A DNA stretch of 6,224 nt from Candidatus Zixiibacteriota bacterium. Its GTDB lineage: Bacteria; Zixibacteria; MSB-5A5; GN15; FEB-12. The notes under the pieces are model-generated. The model saw nothing but the letters and a program-made list of their open reading frames with translations. It was not told where the DNA came from and did not search any database. The translations under genes were made by a program, and so were the position numbers. Below, in pieces: positions 1-5,100 of this stretch. The stretch lies in the NCBI GenBank assembly GCA_016213305.1, contig JACRAV010000181.1, positions 1 through 6,224 on the forward strand. Reading direction: 5' to 3'. Within the stretch, counting starts at the first letter, position 1; each line of letters opens with the position of its first letter.

Positions 1-78
1 TTCAGCTATTCGATAATGTCAAGCGCCGGGGCGCTTGACCTACATGTTAAATCCGGTTCCTCTATTCAACCACCCTTG
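1..78 (+). repeat. Direct repeat, copy 1
   Basis: This segment matches 258-333 almost completely. A 40-nt core (9-48) is identical to 266-305. The rest differs by a few substitutions and a 2-nt gap near position 60. It contains the 18-39 palindrome and ends in CACCCTTG. Because it starts at the window edge, the repeat may extend further left than can be seen. Confidence 0.9.
18..39. repeat. Perfect palindrome (GTCAAGCGCC arms)
   Basis: The arms GTCAAGCGCC (18-27) and GGCGCTTGAC (30-39) are perfect complements around a 2-nt centre. As RNA or single-stranded DNA this would form a 9-bp stem with a 4-nt loop. It is followed by CTACA, so on the minus strand it reads TGTAG-G-palindrome. Confidence 0.85.
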
Positions 79-80
79 TA

Positions 81-97
81 GCCCGCCTTCGGCGGGC
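81..97. repeat. GC hairpin after a TGTAG border
   Basis: The arms GCCCGCC (81-87) and GGCGGGC (91-97) are perfect complements around TTC. The preceding bases supply the TGTAG border seen in the neighbouring modules. There is no T-run after it on either strand, so it does not look like an intrinsic terminator. Confidence 0.75.
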
Positions 98-111
98 GAA
101 TATCTCTTTCC

Positions 112-196
112 TGTAGGACAGAACCCGGAGCGAAGCGGAGTGGTTCTGCCATTTCCCAAATAAGAACGGCAGAACCAGAAGCGGTTCTGCCCTACA
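112..196. repeat. Nested inverted repeats with CAGAACC/GGTTCTG arms
   Basis: The outer arms are TGTAGGACAGAACC (112-125) and GGTTCTGCCCTACA (183-196), complementary at 13 of 14 positions. Inside lie GGTTCTGCC (142-150) and GGCAGAACC (168-176), which are also complementary. The four arms therefore alternate and can fold either as two local hairpins (112-150 and 168-196) or as one long stem. The right-hand hairpin is perfect over 9 bp (168-176 with 183-191, 6-nt loop). The segment between the first two arms contains CGGAG twice. Confidence 0.85.
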
Positions 197-216
197 ACTT
201 TTGATACAGCCTGTAG

Positions 217-238
217 GTCAAGCCGCCTGCGGCTTGAC
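217..238. repeat. Perfect palindrome (GTCAAGCCGC arms)
   Basis: The arms GTCAAGCCGC (217-226) and GCGGCTTGAC (229-238) pair perfectly around CT, after a TGTAG border. It is a variant of the 18-39 and 275-296 palindrome. The outer seven pairs (GTCAAGC) are the same, while two inner pairs are swapped on both arms so that pairing is kept. Confidence 0.85.
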
Positions 239-257
239 GTCTTTTGAAACAGAGGAT

Positions 258-333
258 TTCAGCAGTTCGATAATGTCAAGCGCCGGGGCGCTTGACCTAC
301 ATGTTGAATCCGGTTCTTATTCAGCCACCCTTG
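258..333 (+). repeat. Direct repeat, copy 2
   Basis: This is the second copy of the 76-78-nt direct repeat, 257 nt downstream of copy 1 and in the same orientation. It carries the same palindrome at 275-296. Similarity stops after CACCCTTG at 333, and the TTG there is also the start of the candidate -35 element for the tRNA gene. The material between the copies (79-257) is made of other palindromic modules, so the pair could be a duplication of a composite unit or two independent insertions. Confidence 0.9.
275..296. repeat. Perfect palindrome (second GTCAAGCGCC copy)
   Basis: This is identical to the palindrome at 18-39 and lies at the same place within direct-repeat copy 2. Its arms are 275-284 and 287-296, followed by CTACA. 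Confidence 0.85.
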
Positions 334-359
334 CTCCATCCCACCCGATCTATTATGAT
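331..359 (+). promoter_or_regulatory. Candidate sigma-70-type promoter for tRNA-Arg
   Basis: TTGCTC (331-336) and TATGAT (354-359) are separated by 17 nt. The -10 matches the consensus at five of six positions; the -35 keeps only TTG. Transcription would start near 366, giving a leader of about 23 nt before the mature tRNA at 389, for removal by RNase P. The leader has a short GGCC (368-371)/GGCC (378-381) inverted repeat. The spacing and the lack of another gene support it, but it rests on consensus matching alone. Confidence 0.45.
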
Positions 360-388
360 ACCGTTGTGGCCCAAAAAGGCCGAAATAT

Positions 389-462
389 GCGCTCATAGCT
401 CAACTGGATAGAGCATCTGCCTTCGAAGCAGAGGGTTGGGGGTTCAAGTCCCTCTGAGCGCA
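389..462 (+). tRNA. tRNA-Arg, anticodon UCG
   Basis: A complete cloverleaf can be drawn. The acceptor stem GCGCTCA (389-395) pairs with TGAGCGC (455-461). The D stem is GCTC/GAGC. The anticodon stem TCTGC/GCAGA encloses the loop CTTCGAA, whose bases 34-36 are TCG, and the T arm has a TTCAAGT loop (443-449) with one G-U pair. The variable loop is 5 nt (433-437), the discriminator base is A (462), and the 3' CCA is not encoded, so it must be added by nucleotidyltransferase. The tRNA decodes CGN arginine codons, CGA in particular. It converges on rluD, whose stop is 23 nt beyond. I see no clear terminator downstream. Confidence 0.96.
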
Positions 463-485
463 TTATTTTGTATAGGGGTTTGTGC

Positions 486-1460
486 CTACCGCTGTCTTCT
501 GATTCTCTCAACCGCCGCCACCAACGCTTCCGGCAACGCCGCCTCAAACGTGATCCTCTTCCCCGTCACCGGGTGATCGAATTCGAGCCGGATGGCGTGA
601 AGCGCCTGGCGGGTCAGATCAGTAAGTATTTTCTTCGACAGCAATCGATCGGGGGTCGAAAGCCCCCGGTGCCAGCTGTCGCGGCCGCCGTATTCAGCGT
701 CGCCCAGCACCGGATGCCCCAGATGCGAAAAATGCACGCGGATCTGGTGCGTGCGCCCCGAACCGAGCGTGATTTCCAAAAGATCATAGGAACGGAACCG
801 CTCGACCACCCGGTAATGCGTTTGCGCCTCGCGCGAATTGGTTTTGGTCACTGACATTTTCTTCCGGTCACTCCGGGAACGGCCGATCGGCAGGTCGATT
901 GTTCCCTCGGTCTCCTTCATGTGCCCGCAGATGATCGCCCAGTAAGTGCGCGCCACCCGCCGCTCCTGAATCGCCTTCTGAAGTCCGGCAAACGCCGTTT
1001 CGGTTTTGGCGACCACCAGCAATCCCGACGTACTCTTGTCAAGCCGGTGCACAATACCCGGCCGGTTCATGCCGCTTGATTCCGCCAGTGTTCCGAACCG
1101 ATGCAAAAGGGCGTTGACCAGCGTGCCGGTCCGATTCCCCGCCGCCGGATGGGTGACCATTCCCGCCGGTTTGTTCACGACCGCGAGATGATCGTCTTCA
1201 TACACAATTTCGATGTCGATGTCTTCGGCCATCAGTTCGGTCGGCGCGGGCGTGGGAATGGTGATAGTGATGTTATCCCCGGATTGGACCTGATACTTCG
1301 TCGCTGTCGGTTGACCGTTGACCGTCACCGATCCCGTAGTGATCAACCTCTCGACTTTCGAGCGGGACAGGCCCAGACCGGTCACCGAGGCCAGATATTT
1401 GTCAATCCGGACGCCGTCGGCTGTGACTTTGACCTTTATTGTTTTCGTGTCTGATACCAT
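486..1460 (-). CDS. rluD: RluA/RluD-family 23S rRNA pseudouridine synthase
   Basis: The 324-residue product isomerises uridine to pseudouridine in structured RNA. RluD itself acts on helix 69 of 23S rRNA (positions 1911, 1915 and 1917 in E. coli). An N-terminal S4 RNA-binding domain spans about residues 8-70 and is followed by the synthase domain. The catalytic motif is clear: GIVHRLDKSTSGLLVVAKT at 135-153, with the nucleophilic Asp at 141. The NKPAGMVTHP strand (96-105) and GRTHQIRVHFSHLGHPVLGD (235-254) are also present. The length and the S4 domain fit RluD better than the short RluA, although RluB/C-type specificity cannot be excluded. The ATG start is the only good candidate, but no strong Shine-Dalgarno lies before it. 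The gene is the last of the cluster, separated from rsmA by 124 nt, and it ends in TAG facing the tRNA. Confidence 0.93.
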   Translation of the reverse strand: MVSDTKTIKVKVTADGVRIDKYLASVTGLGLSRSKVERLITTGSVTVNGQPTATKYQVQSGDNITITIPTPAPTELMAEDIDIEIVYEDDHLAVVNKPAGMVTHPAAGNRTGTLVNALLHRFGTLAESSGMNRPGIVHRLDKSTSGLLVVAKTETAFAGLQKAIQERRVARTYWAIICGHMKETEGTIDLPIGRSRSDRKKMSVTKTNSREAQTHYRVVERFRSYDLLEITLGSGRTHQIRVHFSHLGHPVLGDAEYGGRDSWHRGLSTPDRLLSKKILTDLTRQALHAIRLEFDHPVTGKRITFEAALPEALVAAVERIRRQR

Positions 1461-1584
1461 ACTGTTTCAAGACGAGATTGCGACTTCGTCCGGCAAAGGC
1501 CGGAGTTCTCACAATGACTTCACGTGTGCATTAGTTTATCAAGGGCCAAGATACGGCATTCCGGAGCGTAAGTGAAGCGCCCCG
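1461..1584 (-). other. Intergenic gap between rsmA and rluD
   Basis: This is the only sizeable gap inside the minus-strand cluster. It holds a perfect 6-bp hairpin (1489-1504) and a weak promoter-like pair on the minus strand: TTCACT (1576-1571) and TATCTT (1553-1548), 17 nt apart, each matching four of six consensus bases. Either rluD is read through from rsmA or it has its own weak promoter; the sequence does not decide. Confidence 0.4.
1489..1504. repeat. Short GC hairpin upstream of rluD
   Basis: TCCGGC (1489-1494) and GCCGGA (1499-1504) pair perfectly around AAAG. No T-run follows on either strand, so it is not a canonical intrinsic terminator. It lies 28 nt before the rluD start on the minus strand and would fall in the 5' part of an rluD transcript. 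Confidence 0.5.
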
Positions 1585-2376
1585 TCAGAGATTTCCATCG
1601 CGGGTCAAAAGCCCGGTCAGCAGGATAAACTGGTCAATCGATATCTGTTCTGCCCGGCAGTCGGGGCGCGCACCGATGGTGACAAGATGCCGGGCCAGTT
1701 GCTCGGCGGTGGGGCAGACCTCCGGCACCAGATTGTTGACCAGCAGTTTTCGCCGGTGCGTGAACGACGCCCGGACCAGACGATCGAGCCGCGCATGATC
1801 GACCACCGGCGCATCGCTACGGGGGACCAACCTGATTACCGCCGAGTGAACGTCGGGCGGCGGGGTGAACGCCGACGGCGGCACCTCGAACTCGTAGTGA
1901 ACGTCGAAATGCAACTGGGTCATGATACTTAGCGGCGACCAGTCCTTGGTACCGGGACGCCCGGCGATTCGTTTGCCCATCTCGCGCTGGACCATCAACA
2001 CCACCCGCGCCAATCGTCCAACGTGAGCGACGCACCAGTCTATGACCGGCGACGTGATATTGTACGGAATATTCCCCGCCAGCACGAATCTGCCCAGGTC
2101 CGGTTCCGGCTCGAAATCGAGAAAGTCCTGCTGAATAACCCGGGCGTTTGGAGACGGAAGCAACTTCTTCTCAAGCGGGCGGATCAGGTCGCGATCGAAC
2201 TCGACCGCCACCAACCGCGCGCCGGTTTTCGCGAGAGGCAAAGTCAGTACTCCCTCGCCGGGGCCGATTTCGACTATGGTTGATTCCGCCGAGGGCGCAA
2301 TGATCGCCACAATCCGGTCAACCGTGCGCCGGTCGGACAAGAAGTGCTGACCGAAACGTTTGCGGGGTCGAGGCAT
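1585..2376 (-). CDS. rsmA: 16S rRNA (adenine1518/1519-N6)-dimethyltransferase RsmA/KsgA
   Basis: The enzyme uses S-adenosylmethionine to dimethylate two adjacent adenines in the 3' hairpin of 16S rRNA, a late step in 30S subunit maturation; its loss gives kasugamycin resistance. The 263-residue length is normal for the family. Signatures seen are KRFGQHFL (6-13), the SAM-binding loop VEIGPGEGVLT (35-45), the acidic strand end VAVEF (56-60), the catalytic NIPYNI (102-107, the usual motif being NLPYNI/NLPYYI), QREMGKRI (130-137), FTPPPDVHSAV (170-180) and the C-terminal RRKLLVNNL (208-216). The start follows GGTGA (2384-2388) by 7 nt, and that Shine-Dalgarno overlaps the TGA of tatD, so the two genes are probably translationally coupled. 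The gene ends in TGA. No abnormal residue is seen. Confidence 0.96.
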   Translation of the reverse strand: MPRPRKRFGQHFLSDRRTVDRIVAIIAPSAESTIVEIGPGEGVLTLPLAKTGARLVAVEFDRDLIRPLEKKLLPSPNARVIQQDFLDFEPEPDLGRFVLAGNIPYNITSPVIDWCVAHVGRLARVVLMVQREMGKRIAGRPGTKDWSPLSIMTQLHFDVHYEFEVPPSAFTPPPDVHSAVIRLVPRSDAPVVDHARLDRLVRASFTHRRKLLVNNLVPEVCPTAEQLARHLVTIGARPDCRAEQISIDQFILLTGLLTRDGNL

Positions 2377-2383
2377 CCCCGGC

Positions 2384-3160
2384 TCACCCTTCGAAGGTAT
2401 CGCCCAGCCGGAACAGCTTGCGGCTGTTGCGGTCGGTCACCCGCTCGACTTCTTCGGGAGAGATGCCCCGTAGCTTCGCCAATTTATTGCACACCAGGGT
2501 CACGAACGCGGGGTGGTTGATCTTTCCACGATGCGGCTCGGGCGCAAGATACGGGGCGTCGGTTTCAAGCAGAACGCGCTCGAGCGGAACCTGCGTCACC
2601 ATCTCGGCCATCTGAGATTTGTCGTACGTGATGATTCCCCCGACCGAAATATGAAAACCCATATCGAAAACGATCTGCGCCTCGTCGGCTGTTCCCGGAA
2701 AGCAGTGAAAGACGCCGCCGCGAAGGTCCTTGGCGTATTCCCGAACGATCGACACCGTATCGGCAAACGCCTCGCGAGTGTGAATGACGACCGGCAGTTT
2801 CAACGCCACCGCCAGCGCCAATTGTTGTTCAAACGCCTTCTTTTGCGCCGGACGGGGCGACAGATTGCGAAAATAGTCCAGCCCGATTTCCCCGATCGCC
2901 ACCACCTTGTCTTCAGCGGCCAGCTCGGTAATCCGCTCCATCGTCGCGTCGTCGAGCGTTTTGGCGTCGTGCGGATGCACTCCCACCGCCGCGTACACCG
3001 ACTCAAACTGATGGGCAATGGTAACCGCGGCCTTGGATGACGCCAGATCGGCGCCGATCGTCACCAGCAGATCAATCCCGGCCCGCGCCGCTTCGGCGAC
3101 AAGCCCTTTGGTGCGACCGTTGTATTTGCGGTCGTCGAGATGACAATGCGAATCAATCAT
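2384..3160 (-). CDS. tatD: TatD-family metal-dependent hydrolase (DNase)
   Basis: The 258-residue product is a TIM-barrel metallohydrolase of the TatD/YcfH/YabD group. Members hydrolyse DNA or other phosphodiester substrates with two divalent metals in the cytoplasm; the physiological substrate is often unknown. All expected ligands are visible: HCH at 5-7 (His5, His7), Glu91 in AIGEIGLDYF (88-97), His127 in VVIHTREAF, His152 in GVFHCFPGTADEA, and Asp201 in LLETDAPYLAPEPHRGK (197-213). It starts on ATG overlapping the metG stop (TGATG), with no good Shine-Dalgarno of its own, so it probably depends on ribosomes finishing metG. The metG-tatD-rsmA neighbourhood is a common bacterial arrangement. 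The family is certain; assignment to tatD itself rather than a ycfH-like paralogue is less so. Confidence 0.93.
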   Translation of the reverse strand: MIDSHCHLDDRKYNGRTKGLVAEAARAGIDLLVTIGADLASSKAAVTIAHQFESVYAAVGVHPHDAKTLDDATMERITELAAEDKVVAIGEIGLDYFRNLSPRPAQKKAFEQQLALAVALKLPVVIHTREAFADTVSIVREYAKDLRGGVFHCFPGTADEAQIVFDMGFHISVGGIITYDKSQMAEMVTQVPLERVLLETDAPYLAPEPHRGKINHPAFVTLVCNKLAKLRGISPEEVERVTDRNSRKLFRLGDTFEG

Positions 3161-5082
3161 CAGCTGACTTTGGCGCCGGGGGGCAGGTCGCCATCCGGCG
3201 TGAGCACGAACAATTGTGCGCCGGACTTGGCCGCCAACAACATCCCGTTCGACTGCACGCCGCGTATGACAGTGGGCTTAAGATTGGCTACCACGATAAT
3301 CTTCATGCCCGTGATTTTTTCCGGCGCATAGAATTGTGCCACCCCCGCGACAATCTGACGCTGTTCGCTTCCCAGATCGATCTGGAGTTTCAACAGCTTG
3401 TCGGCGCCGGGGACTCGTTCCGCCGATAGAACCTTGGCCACCCGCAGTTCCGCTTTGGCAAAATCCGAGATATCGAGCAGATTATCATCCGACGCCTTCG
3501 GCACGGCCACCGCCGGCTTTTCGTCCGCCGGTTTCTTCGCTTCCAGACGCGGAAACAGCGGTTTGTCCGATTTCACCGGCGTTCCCGGCACCAGATCGAA
3601 AAAGACCTGTGCCCGGTGCATGGTCAAGGTCGAAGCATCGAGACCAAACACCGCCCGCAGTTCGGTCATCTTTCGAGGTAGGACCGGGTACAGCATGATG
3701 GAGACAATGCGGAGCACCTCGCAACAGGCGTACAACACGCCGCCCAGTTCCTCGGTGCGGCCTTCACGCGCCAGAATCCAGGGGGCGGTGTCGTTGAAAA
3801 ATTTGTTGGCCGCGCGCACCAGCGACAAGCTCTCGCCGATGGCGTGGGTCAGTCGAAAATGCCGGGCATGATCGTAGGCCAGAGTGGGTAGCGCTTCCGC
3901 TTGTTCAATCAGCGGCTGAAGACCCGGGATGGTCTTGTACGGATTGGGAAGTCTGCCGCCGAAATTCGTCTCGATCAACTTGCATACCCGCGACAACAGA
4001 TTTCCCAGATCGTTGGCCAGATCAGAGTTGTACTGGTTGACAAACCGCTTCGCCTGAATGTCGCCGTCGATCCCGAACGGGAATTGCGTCAGCAACAGGT
4101 ACCGGCTACCGTCCGGGCCGAACTGGGGAACCATATCGTTCGGATCGATGAAATTCCCGAGCGATTTCGACATCTTCTCCCCGTCAACCGTGAACCACCC
4201 GTGCAGAAATATGGTGTCCGGAAGTTTCACCCCGGCCGCCATCAGTATCGCCGGCCAGTACAAACAATGAAACTTGAGTATCTCCTTGCCCATCAAATGA
4301 ACAACTTCGCCTCCGGTCCACCACTTATTGAATCTGGCCGGATCATCGGCGTACCCGATCGCGGAGATGTAATTGGACAAAGCGTCAACCCAGACATAAG
4401 CGATCTGGCTCGGATCGAACGACAACGGTATGCCCCACTTGACCCGCTCGCGCGAGAGCGAAAAATCGGGAAGGTCCTGATTGATCAGGCCAAGCACTTC
4501 GGCCCGTCGCTCTTCGGGAAGAATTATCAGTTCGCCCGATTCAATCTTCTGTTTGATGAGTGGCGCAAACGCGGTCAGGCGGAAAAAATAGTTTTTCTCG
4601 CGAAGTTTTTCCGGCGCGCGCTTGTGGTCGGGGCACAGCCCGTCGACCAGTTCCTTTTCCTTGTTGAACTTCTCGCATGCGGGACATTACAGCCCTTCGT
4701 AGTAATCGGAGTACACGACATCGCGGCCGTCCGGCGTTTTCGCGGCGCGAAGCACGTCGAGGAGTTTGCGCACCGCCGCCTTGTGGCGGTCGGACGTTGT
4801 CCGAATGAAGTCGTCATACTGGATATCGAGATTCCGCCACGCCGCCTTGAAGGTCTCCACCGTCCGGTCGCAAAACGCAATCTCGGTCATGCCGGCCGCG
4901 GCGGCCGCTTCGGCCACTTTGGTGCCGTGCTCATCGGTGCCGGTCAGAAAATACGAATCCCGTCCGGCCAAACGGTGCATCCGGGTCAGATAATCAGCCG
5001 CGATCGTGGTGTACGAATGGCCGATATGCGGCCGGTCGTTGACATAGTAAATGGGCGTCGTGACATAGAACGGTTGGCGCAT
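3160..5082 (-). CDS. metG: Methionyl-tRNA synthetase, interrupted by an in-frame TAA at codon 132
   Basis: MetG charges tRNA-Met and initiator tRNA with methionine and is essential. Read through the TAA, the gene gives about 640 residues. HIGH is at 19-22 (PHIGHSYT), and GTDEHG follows. A single zinc knuckle of the Thermus type follows the stop (Cys133, Cys136, Cys150, His153). KMSKS is at 303-307 (DGEKMSKSLGN), the helical anticodon-binding domain spans about 350-510, and a C-terminal EMAPII/Trbp111-like tRNA-binding domain covers about 536-640. The ATG at 5082 is preferred over the TTG at 5088 because AGGA (5089-5092) lies 6 nt before it but directly abuts the TTG. The frame is unchanged on both sides of the stop, and no other lesion is visible. 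The best explanations are a single-base sequence error or a very recent nonsense mutation. The gene lies 18 nt after ricT and overlaps tatD by 1 nt. Confidence 0.92.
4687..4689 (-). other. In-frame TAA within metG at a conserved Tyr position
   Basis: The codon after YYEGL (residues 127-131) is TAA, where Thermus-type enzymes have Tyr (as in YEGLYC). A change of the third base to T or C would restore it. Strictly translated, the upstream piece is 131 residues (4687-5082), and the next downstream start codon in frame is a GTG at 4497. That would leave residues 133-195, including the zinc knuckle, untranslated. The 4498-4686 stretch still reads as conserved MetRS sequence, including KNYFFRL and the line leading to INQDLPDFSLSR. 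Two separately made chains are therefore unlikely. Confidence 0.95.
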
Positions 5083-5088
5083 GATCAA

Positions 5089-5092
5089 TCCT
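5089..5092 (-). promoter_or_regulatory. Shine-Dalgarno AGGA deciding the metG start
   Basis: AGGA lies 6 nt upstream of the ATG at 5080-5082, an ideal distance. It directly touches the alternative TTG at 5086-5088, which is therefore unlikely to be the start. Confidence 0.7.
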
Positions 5093-5100
5093 GTCGGGAA

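Larger units (their letters stand above)
1..333. repeat. Cluster of intergenic palindromic repeats with TGTAGG/CCTACA borders
   Basis: This gene-free stretch is built from at least five GC-rich palindromic modules (18-39, 81-97, 112-196, 217-238, 275-296). Almost every module is bordered on one side by TGTAG(G), or by its complement (C)CTACA: CTACA follows the 18-39 and 275-296 palindromes, TGTAG precedes the 81-97 and 217-238 palindromes, and both borders enclose 112-196. The shared border with different palindromic contents suggests one family of dispersed extragenic repeats in both orientations, similar in form to REP/BIME elements. I see no convincing coding potential; the short open frames across it have no recognisable protein character. 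What the family does, if anything, cannot be read from the window. Confidence 0.8.

Noticed and set aside
1..333. CRISPR array
   Set aside because: The only long repeat occurs twice, at 257 nt spacing, and the intervening DNA is itself palindromic repeat material rather than uniform unique spacers.
201..398. Plus-strand 65-residue frame over the repeat block
   Set aside because: It is formed by repeat sequence and runs into the tRNA gene; no ribosome binding site or recognisable protein character.
389..462. Integration site for a genomic island at the tRNA gene
   Set aside because: No integrase gene and no repeated 3' tRNA segment are visible in the window; the repeats lie upstream of the tRNA and are not copies of it.
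353..547. Minus-strand 64-residue frame containing SEGLEPPTLCFEGRCSIQLSY
   Set aside because: This is the well-known false protein obtained by translating the antisense of a tRNA gene; it coincides with tRNA-Arg at 389-462.
468..854. Plus-strand frame antisense to rluD, and similar frames opposite rsmA, tatD and metG
   Set aside because: All are contained in genes with clear catalytic motifs on the minus strand and show no conserved features of their own.
3160..4497. A separate gene starting at GTG 4497, making a split two-chain MetRS
   Set aside because: Conserved MetRS sequence continues without a break from the stop at 4687 to 4498, and a start at 4497 would discard the zinc knuckle. Natural split enzymes such as that of Aquifex divide elsewhere, and the distance of 63 codons without a start argues against it.
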